A DNA stretch of 64,000 bases, taken from contig NC_085135.1 in NCBI RefSeq assembly GCF_030269925.1, forward strand, positions 4,154,753 through 4,218,752. The letters run 5' to 3'. Shown one piece after another: positions 29,936-39,715 of the stretch. This DNA comes from Bombyx mori (taxonomy: Eukaryota > Arthropoda > Insecta > Lepidoptera > Bombycidae). The notes beneath the pieces are model-generated. The model ran no database searches, was not told the origin of the DNA, and worked only from the letters and a program-made list of their open reading frames with translations. A program made the position numbers and the translations under genes. The stretch's first letter is position 1. Every line of letters begins with the position of its first letter.

Positions 29936-31043
29936 TATTTTTATGATCATTTCCGCTTGCAATATTGTACTGGTTGTATAATTTGTTCTTAATTTTTATC
30001 ATTCGGCGTGTACTGACCCCTCTTTCTATTTCTATTAATTGTCCTAAATGTTTCCTTAACTTTTCTATTTTAGTTTGTATACTTTTTTTCCATGGTGGTT
30101 CAGATTTAGGTTTTATTGTATTCTTCGGTATATAGGGTGTTTGGTTATTATTTAGTATTAGAGTTTTGGCTGTTGCATATATAACATTGTTTATATCCCG
30201 TAGAGTTTTTCCTGAAGTAATTAATATATTAGGTAAATATTTATTTAAAGTGTACAGGTTTTCGAGAAATCGTCTATTTATTTTAGCTTTAGGTAGTAAT
30301 AAGCGTTCTTCGATTGATGTTTCTTTTGTTTCAGCTAATGTTTGAAGAAAATGTAATACTAATGGATCCTGATCTTCGTCTACTACTATATTTTGTGTCA
30401 ACTGATTTATTATTTCTGCTGATTCTGTTGTTTGTTCTGTATGTTGCGTGTCCTGTGTGATTGATTGTGTGTTAAATATAGGTGGTGATGTTACGGAGTG
30501 TTCTTCTATGTTATTTACTGTGGGCTCTGTTTCTATACCTTCTGCTTGTTTTTGTATCTGGTCCAGTAATTCTTGTGATATAACATTTTGTTTTATTATT
30601 CTACGGGCTTAATTTGATAATGTATTGCCATTGAATTTATGAATTTTAGGGTTATTGGGGTTTCTCTCTGTAAAAAGTTTATGTAATTTGCCTATATATC
30701 CTGGTCCTTCTGATCTGACTTTAAAATAACAAAACATTAATTCCCTTATTTCTTCCGTTGACCACTTTCGTCTTCTGTCATCGCTAACACTGTTATTTGT
30801 GGTCGTTATAGATGAACCGACAGAGCGTGTGGGCAAAGCCCTACTCTGCAAAGTGTCATCCACCCCCTCCCCGCCCCGTTGATCGGCTGTAGTACCTTCG
30901 GGTCCCCCGACTCTCGCCCGCCTGTTCAGCAGAGAGCCGCTGACGGTCCGTATGCTGTCACGTCCAGCGCCAGCTCCAGACGTGCCCCGGCGCCCACCCC
31001 CCCGAATCGGCCCTATACGTTTATTATTTAAGTGTCTCTCCAT
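29936..31043 (-). pseudogene. Dong/R4 N-terminal region with one nonsense codon
   Basis: ATG at 31043 (MERHLNNKRIGP) leads into a glycine/arginine-rich stretch and the basic, probably DNA-binding segment RRRKWSTEEIRELMFCYFKV. The frame meets one TAA at 30609-30611 (NTLSN*ARRI) and then continues in the same frame through QNIVVDEDQDPLVLHFL, SEPPWKKSIQTKIEKLRKHL and HKNIAETLN. This is a point nonsense mutation, not a frameshift, because the two open parts are in phase. Confidence 0.75.
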
Positions 31044-31139
31044 ATTGAAGGTGACGCTAGCGCTCCGTTGGCCATCACTAAGTCTTCGCTTTTAGCTGTG
31101 ATGTTCCACCCCTCACGTGGCATAGATGTTATAGCCGGA

Positions 31140-31275
31140 CGTGGAGTTAGGCTTGTAAGAGGCAAATGATTTATATTATATTTATATTATTTTATATTTA
31201 TCTATATCTATATCTATACTTCTATACTTACTTATATAATATTATTATATAATATTATATTTATATAATATTATA
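31140..31275. repeat. AT-rich simple repeat
   Basis: TATATTTATAT/TATCTATATC-type low-complexity sequence lies just upstream of the Dong-type 5' region. Dong elements are known to favour simple TAA-type repeats, so it may be the original target. Confidence 0.5.
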
Positions 31276-31694
31276 ACGCGACGGGACATTTCCGAACGCA
31301 CCCTTAATTCCCATCAGCGCGTTCCTCGGAACGCGCCTCAACCGGCCGTGATTGGTCCGCGACCGCGCCGCCATCGCAAGCCGCCACTGCGCTTGCGCAT
31401 TATGGACTGACGCCGACGCGCTAAAACGTTCTCCATTTTTTGTATTATAATTATTATTGTTGTTGCGACTTGTGTGTGCGCGTGCGCTTATAGTAAGATA
31501 GTAAGATTGATTAAAGTGTTTGTTTTAAAGTTAATCATAATCATTAAACCTCTCGAACGATTATTCGACGTTTCATTCCAAAGTAACCCACGAAACACTC
31601 ATGAACATTAAAAATGGACGCCCAACTAGTGGCTTTGGAAAACCAAGTGTGAACTCTTTGTGAATCGAACTGTGAGAAGTGACTATCGTACAAA
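31276..31694 (+). promoter_or_regulatory. Presumed LTR/leader of the Arc-like gypsy element
   Basis: This is a GC-rich stretch (31276-31430), then T-rich sequence and a purine-rich leader ending in the gag ATG context TACAAAATGAC. No second copy is present in the window, so LTR boundaries cannot be fixed. Confidence 0.35.
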
Positions 31695-32933
31695 ATGACA
31701 AAACTGCGCACACGTCGTCAGTCTCGTCGACAATCCGAGTATTTCGACCCGGCAGAGGACGATTCTTCCCCGCCGCCGACTGCATCGGGAAATATTTCCG
31801 TCAACGACATGGTCGCCATGATGTCTACGTGGCAACGCAACCAAGAGGAAACGTTTGAGAAACTTCTACATACAGTTCTCAACCAATCGCACCGGTCATC
31901 GCCGCCGCCCGCTCAACCTGCACATGGAAACTTCGCCTCGTGCAAGGCTCGCTACAGCGGAGCGCCAGACGAATCACTTGACGGATTTATAGACGCCGTA
32001 GAGGCCTACAAGGAATGTGCAAACGTAAGCGAAACTAATGCACTACGTGGGTTGTCAATGTTGTTAACTCATGAAGCCGCGACATGGTGGCAAGGAGTTA
32101 AGACCACCATGAACAAGTGGGACCACGCCCTCACATCCCTAAGAGGTGCGTTTGGTGATAGCCGACCTCCACATCGTATATACAAGGAGCTGTTCGCCAA
32201 CCCACAAAAAGCAAGTGAGAAAACAGAACTCTTCATCTCTAAAACTCGAGCGCTACTATCACGTCTGCCAAAGGACGATCTGACAACCAAAGTACAGATG
32301 GACATGGTGTACGGACTACTACATAGTAAAATACGCGAGCGTTTGAGAAGAGAGGAGATTGACACATTTGACACGCTACTCAGAAAGTCTAGAGAGATAG
32401 AAGAATCTTGTGACGAGAGTCTATCAACTAGTGGCCTTCAGAGCAAACTGCGCCAACGCCAGTTTCCACCGCCTCGTCACGCCGCAAGCATTGCCGCTGT
32501 CCAGGGGTCAACGACCGCGCCACCACTACCACCGCAGAGCGCGCCTAAGCCGCCTGCGCCCGCCGTTGAGTCCAGCGCCCACGGCACCTATCGCCGTTCT
32601 CTTCGCTGCTCCGTGGTGCCGCCCCCACCGTCGTCTCCACAACCCCACGGCTCTTCTACTCAGTTCGTGAACGCCAGACGTCGATATTGTTTCTATTGCA
32701 AGAACTATGGACATACACGTGAAGAGTGTCGTAGGTTAGCAGCTAAAGGCAAACAGGACATCGATAACGCCGCCGACCCCGTCCCGTCGTGTTACGGATG
32801 CAACGAGAAAGGTGTCACTCGATCACAGTGTGCTAAATGCAATTCGGACTTCTCTGCGTGTGAATACGACGGTCCGAAAGGCGCGCTGATGGGAATTTAC
32901 GGTACAAGGTACTCCACCACTGTTATCAAATAA
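31695..32933 (+). CDS. Arc-like Ty3/gypsy gag (capsid) protein
   Basis: This is an intact 412-codon frame starting MTKLRTRRQSRRQS. The capsid region (about residues 80-230) has ARYSGAPDESLDGFIDAVEA, LTHEAATWWQGVKTTMNKWD, FANPQKASEKTELFISKTRA and MDMVYGLLHSKIRERLRREE. These closely follow the retrotransposon-gag fold shared with insect Arc proteins. A proline-rich linker is followed by a CCHC knuckle CFYCKNYGHTREEC and a second, degenerate one, CYGCNEKGVTRSQC, in which the His is Val. It would assemble capsids around RNA. The C-terminus stops before any protease DTG motif. It could be a gypsy gag or a captured gag gene; the presence of zinc knuckles favours a transposon. Confidence 0.78.
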   Translation: MTKLRTRRQSRRQSEYFDPAEDDSSPPPTASGNISVNDMVAMMSTWQRNQEETFEKLLHTVLNQSHRSSPPPAQPAHGNFASCKARYSGAPDESLDGFIDAVEAYKECANVSETNALRGLSMLLTHEAATWWQGVKTTMNKWDHALTSLRGAFGDSRPPHRIYKELFANPQKASEKTELFISKTRALLSRLPKDDLTTKVQMDMVYGLLHSKIRERLRREEIDTFDTLLRKSREIEESCDESLSTSGLQSKLRQRQFPPPRHAASIAAVQGSTTAPPLPPQSAPKPPAPAVESSAHGTYRRSLRCSVVPPPPSSPQPHGSSTQFVNARRRYCFYCKNYGHTREECRRLAAKGKQDIDNAADPVPSCYGCNEKGVTRSQCAKCNSDFSACEYDGPKGALMGIYGTRYSTTVIK

Positions 32934-33392
32934 TCTTGTAATAAGGATGAGTCCCAGGTGAGCTCCACTTCATCTTATAACAGTGTGTCTCATAAAGGTT
33001 CCCCCTCGAGCATGCTATCACTACCCGAGTCCAATTTTGATTCATTAAACCATAAGCTGTTATTAGTAAATAATATTGCACGGGAATGCTCTGATAATTT
33101 TTTGCCTGCTCAGTTCAAATCTGCTTTGCCTGAATTGTTTCATAATAAAAATTATCACACAGAGTATTTACCTAAACAATTTACATCTGTGTTACCTGAG
33201 TTATTTTATGCTAACATTGATCACATAAAGTTTTCGCCTATTGATTTTACTGCATTTTTGCCATATCAATACTTTCTTTGTGATAATGGGTGTGTCTTTA
33301 ATTTAAGTCGTGATACCAATATGTTTGAGTGCATGTCACACGATGTGCCTCCTCCGGCTTCTAAGCTCACTAACATGCTTGGTGATTATACG
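32934..33392 (+). other. Post-gag sequence, open frame of unknown meaning
   Basis: An open frame from about 32958 (MSSTSSYNSVSHKGSP) shows an internal repeat (QFKSALPELFHNKNY versus QFTSVLPELFYANID). It runs into antisense BMC1 at 33393. No protease or RT motif is seen. It may be a diverged gag-pol spacer or a non-coding part of the gypsy element. Confidence 0.35.
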
Positions 33393-34177
33393 GTCCGAGG
33401 GCTAACGCTGCGCTCTGGAGTTTACTCGCGATTAGGGACTTGTTTCTACTTGAGTAGTAAACGGTTGTGTCGTCAGCGAATAAGGCTAGCTGGGTCGGCG
33501 GCGACCGGGGAATATCATTAATAAATAAACTAAATAGGAGCGGTGAGAGAACGGAGCCTTGCGGCACTCCAGCCGTGAGTGGTCGCGGGGAGGAGCGGGT
33601 TCCCTCTACTCGATATCGAAAAGAGCGGTTCGACAAGAAGTCCCGTATGATGAGCACGAGACTATCCGGCACGCCCATGTTGAATAGTTTGAAAATCAAA
33701 CCGTTGTGCCAGACTTTGTCGAACGTTTTTGCGACGTCGAAGAAGAGAGCTCCCGTGTATAACGGTTTTGGTCGATTAAGCCCCACAAGAATGTGCTCCG
33801 TGAGGCGGTGCACCTGTTGAACGCATGAGTGATTTGTACGGAATCTGAATTGTTCATCGATGAGAATGCCCTTGGATGAGACGAAGTTTCTGAGGCGTTT
33901 GTAGAGCAGACGCTCATACAGTTTGCCTAGAGGCATGAGGAGGCTAATTGGGCGGTAGCTCGTCGGATGATTTTTTGGTTTACCGGGTTTATGTATGCCG
34001 ATAACGTCCGCTTCTTTCCACACCGCGGGAAAGATACAGTTCGCCATAGCGGCATTGAAAATAGATGCCAACATCACGATGAGTTGGACGGGTAGAAGTT
34101 TAATAACGCGGTTGGATATACCGTCGGAACCGGGAGCCTTGCGGTCATTGATCAAGTCTTTAACTTCCATCGGGGTC
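33393..34177 (-). pseudogene. Internal BMC1 ORF2 fragment lacking both ends
   Basis: The minus strand reads MTPMEVKDLINDRKAPGSDG through FADDTTVYYSS to LQSAALALG. It lacks the 3' UTR and poly-A as well as the 5' half. Compared with the other copies, three residues (LRP) are missing before RKAPGSDG. An internal segment without a 3' end is not a normal target-primed product and suggests later deletion or rearrangement. Confidence 0.85.
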
Positions 34178-34344
34178 AACCACGACTCTGTCCACGTACC
34201 GCTATTTTATACAGTGGCGTTACGGAGTCTACCCTACATTTTGTGATATTTATCAAAACAACATTTCATCATTTAAAATAGTAGTCAAAACAACGTCTTT
34301 AATATTACTAAAAGTCGTTAATCGTAAACCACGACATATATAAC
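34178..34344 (-). repeat. LTR-like promoter fragment (related to 60361-60510)
   Basis: The minus strand matches plus-strand 60361-60510: CGACTTTTAGTAATATTAA, GATAAATATCACAAAATG, AGACTCCGTAACGCCAC and TATAAAAT, then GCGGTACGTGGACAGAGTCG. The TATA box and downstream sequence look like an LTR promoter. Mariner sits at its upstream edge. Confidence 0.65.
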
Positions 34345-34346
34345 TA

Positions 34347-35648
34347 GTCAGGTCATAAGTATTGTCACACAGTAAAAACTTTTCTTTTAGAATGCTGGCC
34401 ACAAAAAAGTTTATTGAATTCGAATTTCGAATTGTTCATGAAAATAAAAATGTATACTTTTAGAATTTTACTCATTTTTAAATATGGAGTGGACACTTAA
34501 AGAAGACCGTGTTGCAGTTATTGCGTTGCATCGTTGCGGTTACGCGCCAATTCATATTTTTAACATACTGAAAAATTTGAATATAACCAAAAGATTCGTT
34601 TATCGTACCATCAAACGATACAATGAAGACGGTATCTAGTGTAGATGACAGGTCAAGAAGTGGTCGCCCTCGGTCTGTTAGGACTCCAGCAGTGATAAAA
34701 GCTGTGAAGGCGCGAATTCAAAGAAATCCCAAACGTAAGCAGAAACTGTTGGCCCTTCAGATGGGGTTAAGCAGAACCACGGTGAAAAGAGTGTTAAATG
34801 AAGACTTAGGGCTTCGGGCATATCGAAGAAAAACAGAACATCGTTTGAATGCTCGTCTAATGGACCTGAGACTGAAGAGATGCCGCGCTTTGTTGAAGCG
34901 GCACGCGGGAAAAAAATATCGGGAAATTCTTTTTTCGGATGAAAAATTTTTTACCGTAGAAGAGAGCTACAACAAACAAAATGATAAGGTGTACGCACAC
35001 AGTAAAGAAGAAGCGAGCAACCGTATTCCGCGTGTCCAACGAGGTCATTTTCCATCCTCGCTCATGGTATGGTTGGGAGTTTCTTATTGGGGCTTAACAG
35101 AGGTACATTTTTGTGAGAAAGGTGTAAAAACGAATGCAGCTGTGTATCAAAATACAGTCCTGACAAACCTTGTGGAACCTGTTTCTCATACCATGTTCAA
35201 TAACAGGCACTGGGTATTCCAACAAGATTCGGCACCAGCTCATAGAGCGAAGAGCACACAAGACTGGCTGGCGGCGCGTGAAATCGACTTCATCCGGCAC
35301 GAAGACTGGCCCTCCTCCAGTCCAGATTTGAATCCGTTAGATTACAAGATATGGCAACACTTGGAGGAAAAGGCGTGCTCAAAGCCTCATCCCAATTTGG
35401 AGTCATTCAAGACATCCTTGATTAAGGCAGCCGCCGATATTGACATGGACCTCGTTCGTGCTGCGATAGACGACTGGCTGCGCAGATTGAAGGCCTGTAT
35501 TCAAAATCACGGAGGTCATTTTGAATAAACTTTATGTCATAAGAATCTATGTTTTGTTCAGTTCATTTTGGTATATGAATGGTTACATAATGAATAAACT
35601 TGTTTCAATTATTTTACATTAAACATGTGACAGAATTTATGACCTGAC
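34347..35648 (+). mobile_element. maT-type mariner transposon
   Basis: It is 1,302 bp with inverted terminal repeats (GTCAGGTCATAA... inward from both ends, about 23 bp with mismatches) and TA duplications at 34345-34346 and 35649-35650. A transposase lies between them. Size, TA target and DD37D signature fit the maT/mariner group. Confidence 0.9.
34484..35528 (+). pseudogene. maT mariner transposase, DD37D, one frameshift
   Basis: The frame starts at ATG 34484 (MEWTLKEDRVAVIALHRCGY), with an N-terminal helix-turn-helix region, and breaks at about 34633. The rest is open in another frame to 35528: VDDRSRSGRPRSVRTPAVIK, the WVPHEL-equivalent region, ILFSDEKFF (first Asp), HWVFQQDSAPAH (second Asp) and SSSPDLNPLDYKIW. 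Counting gives 37 residues between the second Asp and the Asp of NPLD, so the triad is DD37D. The two frames are separated by what looks like a 4-nt insertion (ATCT near 34634). All three catalytic residues remain, so inactivation may be recent. Confidence 0.88.
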
Positions 35649-35650
35649 TA

Positions 35651-35917
35651 GGTATATTTATATACAAGAATTGCTCGTTTAAAGATATAAGATATACATA
35701 AATATATACATATAAAATATATATGTCGGCGCAAATATGACCTACTGATCGTCAACTAATTACTCTGTGATAAGAAATTGATGTTAAACAGTTCCTTTTA
35801 TTGTAATTTCAATACTTTAAAAACGTGTAAACCCGCTCACGTGTTTGAAAAACGTGTAAACACGCTCACGGGTACGAAGCCCCATAAATACGGCCGTGCT
35901 GTCTAGCGCTCGTTGAT
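35651..35917. other. Non-coding interval with a short direct repeat
   Basis: AT-rich sequence, then two ~28-bp imperfect direct repeats sharing AAAACGTGTAAAC and CGCTCACG (about 35819-35870). No gene is seen. BMC1 begins at about 35918. Confidence 0.5.
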
Positions 35918-36571
35918 TCCCGCTCGATCCTCCCGCGCTCGCTAATATCGAAGCATCAGTGTGCCGAATCTCACTGACGGGACACGCGCCGATCGTTATC
36001 GCGTCCGTTTATCTTCCACCGGATAAGATCGTTCTAAGCAGTGATATCGAGGCGCTGCTCGGTATGGGGAGCTCTGTCATTCTGGCGGGCGACCTAAATT
36101 GTAAACACATCAGGCGGAACTCACACACCACAACCCCGAATGGCAGGCGGCTTGACGCGTTAGTCGATGATCTCGCCTTCGATATCGTCGCTCCGCTAAC
36201 CCCGACTAAATATCGCGCATCGCCCGGATATACTCGACATAGCGTTATTAAAAAACGTAACTCAGCGCTTACACTCGATCGAAGTAGTTTCAGAGTTAGA
36301 TTCAGACCACCGTCCCGTCGTTATGAAGCTCGGTCGCGCTCCCGATTCCGTTCCCGTCACGAGGACTGTGGTGGATTGGCACACGCTGGGCATCAGCCTG
36401 GCTGAATCTGATCCACCATCGCTCCCGTTTAACCCGGACTCTACCCCGTCTCCTCAGGATACCGCTGAAGCCATAGACATCTTAACGTCACACATCACCT
36501 CGACATTAGATAGGTCATCGAAACAAGTTGTAGCGGAGGACTTCCTTCACCGCTTCAAATTGTCCGACGAT

Positions 36572-36583
36572 ATTAGGGAACTC
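36572..36583. repeat. Target-site duplication of minus BMC1, left
   Basis: ATTAGGGAACTC is repeated exactly at 41618-41629. Confidence 0.92.
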
Positions 36584-36829
36584 TTTTTTTTTTTTTTTTT
36601 TATGATTGAGAGATTACTGGTGGCCCGAAGGCCTTTCCAGTTTCACCAGGACAGGTGGGCGAGCAAAGGCTCAGCCAGGAGGGGTGGGATTTGCTAACAG
36701 CTGCCCGAGCGCCTCCGAAGGAGACCTAACAACTCAAGAGCAATTGCTTCGCGAATGAATCTACTACCGGATCGGAATCGCGACCCGCTGAGAAGATCCG
36801 GCGAGAAACTCAGCGGGCTGATGCATGGG

Positions 36830-39712
36830 CTAGGTTGCACGTCGACCTCTTTGTCGAGTTCGACGAGTACGGTTACTGGGGTCCCTAAGCCTGCTCCTAG
36901 TATTAAAGCTGAAGGCATCTAATGCAAAGGTTATTGGATCTGATGGATCCGTAAGGACGTGTCTAGGGCGTCGACGGTGACTGGGTCCTGCATGATCAGG
37001 ATTCGGTGAGTAGTCAGCGGCGGCAACGATAAGGCGATTATCATGACGCATAGCCTTATCGAAGTACCGTTCCGACGCTGACTTCATGTATTTCTGGATT
37101 GATTCAAGGCCCAGGTTGTCGTGTAGGTCAACGTTCCTCACGAACCACGGAGCCCCGACGGCTAACCTGCAAAAGCGGGATTGTAGGGATTGGAGGGTGT
37201 CTATGTGTGTGCGGGCCGCGTGAGCGAACACCACACTCGCGTAAGTCATGACGGGCCTTATGCAAGTTTTGTAAAGTGTCACCTTGTTCCGAAGGGACAT
37301 TTTACTCCGCTTACAGATCATGGGATAGAGTCTGCCGAGAATGAATGCGGCACGGTCGCGGACTGTTTTTATGTGTGGGCGGAATGTCATGGATGCATCC
37401 AGGGTGACTCCCAGGTACTTAACCTTCCTGACCCAGGGTATAGGTTGGCCGAAGAGGGTGATCGGGGGAGTGATATTTCTCCTCCTAATGCGGGAGGAAA
37501 TAAGCGGTGAGTTTCCCCTTTGAAATAACACTGCTGCGCTTTTCGCCGGGTTGATGTCTATGCGCCATTTTCGGAACCACTGTCCGAGGGCTAACGCTGC
37601 GCTCTGGAGTTTACTCGCGATTAGGGACTTGTTTCTACTTGAGTAGTAAACGGTTGTGTCGTCAGCGAATAAGGCTAGCTGGGTCGGCGGCGACCGGGGA
37701 ATATCATTAATAAATAAACTAAATAGGAGCGGTGAGAGAACGGAGCCTTGCGGCACTCCAGCCGTGAGTGGTCGCGGGGAGGAGCGGGTTCCCTCTACTC
37801 GATATCGAAAAGAGCGGTTCGACAAGAAGTCCCGTATGATGAGCACGAGACTATCCGGCACGCCCATGTTGAATAGTTTGAAAATCAAACCGTTGTGCCA
37901 GACTTTGTCGAACGCTTTTGCGACGTCGAAGAAGAGAGCTCCCGTGTATAACGGTTTTGGTCGATTAAGCCCCACAAGAATGTGCTCCGTGAGGCGGTGC
38001 ACCTGTTGAACGCATGAGTGATTTGTACGGAATCCGAATTGTTCATCGATGAGAATGCCCTTGGATGAGACGAAGTCTCTGAGACGTTTGTAGAGCAGAC
38101 GCTCATACAGTTTGCCTAGAGACATGAGGAGGCTAATCGGGCGGTAACTCGTCGGATTATTTTTTGGTTTACCGGGTTTGTGTATGCCGATAACGTCCGC
38201 TTCTTTCCACACCGTGGGAAAGATACAGTTAGCCTTAGCGGCATTGAAAATAGATGCCAACATCACGATGAGTTGGACGGGTAAAAGTTTAATAACGCGG
38301 TTAGATATACCGTCGGAACCGGGAGCCTTGCGAGGACGTAGGTCTTTGATCAGGTCTTTAACTTCCATTGAGGTGACGGGCGGTAACGCGTCCAAGGGTG
38401 GCAAGGAGGCTCTGCGTTCTACCTCACTGTCTACTAATTCTACATGAACAGGGTCCACGGATTGAGTGCTGGGCGTGCACTGGGTTTGCAATGTATCGGC
38501 CAGCAGCTCTGCTTTTTCGTCATCATCAAAGGCCGCGAGTCGGCCTGAGGGGCCTACGAGAGGGGGCATAGTTACTACCGTATCCGATTTGAGAGTACGA
38601 GCTAAGCGGTAGTAAGACCTTTGGGAGGGCGCGAGTCCTTCTAAGAAATCAGACCATCGGGCATCTCGGACTTCGGCGATGCGAGACTTTACGTCGCGTT
38701 GTAGGGCACGCATTCGAATACGATTTTCCGCGGTAGGATACCTATCGTACGCACGGATCGAGGCGTTCTTAGCTCTAAGGAGTTCCCTAATATCGTCGGG
38801 CAATATGAAGTGGTGAAGGAAGTCCTCCGCTACAACTTGCTTCGATGACCTATCTAATGTCGAGGTGATGTGTGACGTTACGATGTCTATGGCTTCAGCG
38901 GTATCCTGAGGAGACGGGATAGAGTCCGAACTAAACGGAAGCGATGGTGGATCAGATTCAGCCAGGCTGATGCCCAGCGTGTGCCAATCCACCACAGTCC
39001 TCGTGACCGGAACGGAATCGGGAGCGCGACCGAGCTTCATAATGACGGGTCGATGGTCTGAATCTAACTCTGAAACTACTTCAATCGAATGTAAGCGCAG
39101 AGTTACGTTTTTTAATAACGCTATGTCGAGTATATCCGGGCGATGCGCGATATTTAGCGGGTAGTGAGTCGGGGTCAGCGGAGCGACGATATCGAAGGCG
39201 AGATCATCGACTAACGCGTCGAGGCGCCTGCCATTAGGGGTTGAGGTGTGAGAGTTCCACCTGACGTGTTTACAATTTAGGTCACCCGCCAGAATGACAG
39301 AGCTTCCCATGCCGAGCAGCGCCTCGATATCACTACTTAGAACGATTTTATCCGGTGGAAGATAAACGGACGCGATAACGATCGGCGCGTGTCCAGTCAA
39401 TGAGATTCGGCATACTGATGCTTCGATGTTAGAAAGCGCGGGGGGGTTGAGTGGGACGCAATGCAGGGCTCTTCTATAGTAAATGACGGTACCACCACCA
39501 CGAGCAGTGAGCCTGTCGTTCCTAACCATGTTGTAGTTCGCAATTTTAGGGTCGCGGCGCGCGGGCTTAAGCAGGGTCTCCTGCACCAAAAAGATGTCAA
39601 TTTGATGGTCACGCAAAAAATCACAAACCTGATCACGTTGATTTGCGAGACCGTAAGCGTTAAAAAATCCTATCGTTACGAATAGGGGCTTGATTCTACT
39701 TATGTACGCCAT
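36830..39712 (-). CDS. BMC1 ORF2, complete (960 codons)
   Basis: It starts at ATG 39712 (MAYISRIKPLFVTIGFFNAY), three bases after the ORF1 stop. The AP endonuclease occupies about residues 1-230: FLVQETLLKPARRD, AGDLNCKHVRWNS, HRPDILDIALLKN and SELDSDHRPV. The RT spans about 420-760: KAPGSDGISNRV, FDVAKAFDKVWHN, GVPQGSVLSPLLFSLF, the catalytic ALFADDTTVYY and KVKYLGVTLD. The C-terminus is arginine-rich. No disruption is visible, so this protein may be active. A likely helper for the truncated copies in the window. Confidence 0.92.
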   Translation of the reverse strand: MAYISRIKPLFVTIGFFNAYGLANQRDQVCDFLRDHQIDIFLVQETLLKPARRDPKIANYNMVRNDRLTARGGGTVIYYRRALHCVPLNPPALSNIEASVCRISLTGHAPIVIASVYLPPDKIVLSSDIEALLGMGSSVILAGDLNCKHVRWNSHTSTPNGRRLDALVDDLAFDIVAPLTPTHYPLNIAHRPDILDIALLKNVTLRLHSIEVVSELDSDHRPVIMKLGRAPDSVPVTRTVVDWHTLGISLAESDPPSLPFSSDSIPSPQDTAEAIDIVTSHITSTLDRSSKQVVAEDFLHHFILPDDIRELLRAKNASIRAYDRYPTAENRIRMRALQRDVKSRIAEVRDARWSDFLEGLAPSQRSYYRLARTLKSDTVVTMPPLVGPSGRLAAFDDDEKAELLADTLQTQCTPSTQSVDPVHVELVDSEVERRASLPPLDALPPVTSMEVKDLIKDLRPRKAPGSDGISNRVIKLLPVQLIVMLASIFNAAKANCIFPTVWKEADVIGIHKPGKPKNNPTSYRPISLLMSLGKLYERLLYKRLRDFVSSKGILIDEQFGFRTNHSCVQQVHRLTEHILVGLNRPKPLYTGALFFDVAKAFDKVWHNGLIFKLFNMGVPDSLVLIIRDFLSNRSFRYRVEGTRSSPRPLTAGVPQGSVLSPLLFSLFINDIPRSPPTQLALFADDTTVYYSSRNKSLIASKLQSAALALGQWFRKWRIDINPAKSAAVLFQRGNSPLISSRIRRRNITPPITLFGQPIPWVRKVKYLGVTLDASMTFRPHIKTVRDRAAFILGRLYPMICKRSKMSLRNKVTLYKTCIRPVMTYASVVFAHAARTHIDTLQSLQSRFCRLAVGAPWFVRNVDLHDNLGLESIQKYMKSASERYFDKAMRHDNRLIVAAADYSPNPDHAGPSHRRRPRHVLTDPSDPITFALDAFSFNTRSRLRDPSNRTRRTRQRGRRAT

Positions 39713-39715
39713 TGA

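Larger units (their letters stand above)
22417..31043 (-). mobile_element. Dong/R4-clade LINE, near full-length, multiply interrupted
   Basis: A single-ORF non-LTR element lies on the minus strand: N-terminus 31043-29936, RT 29842-29467 and 29093-28229, C-terminus 23934-22417. It is broken by a ~95-bp insert (29843-29935), a solo LTR (29094-29466) and an RTE (23946-28217) that itself holds an R1 copy. Removing these leaves a continuous alignment of RT motifs. The clade call rests on the C-terminal restriction-like endonuclease instead of an N-terminal AP endonuclease, and on the N-terminal basic DNA-binding-like segment. Nonsense and frameshift mutations are present. Confidence 0.8.
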
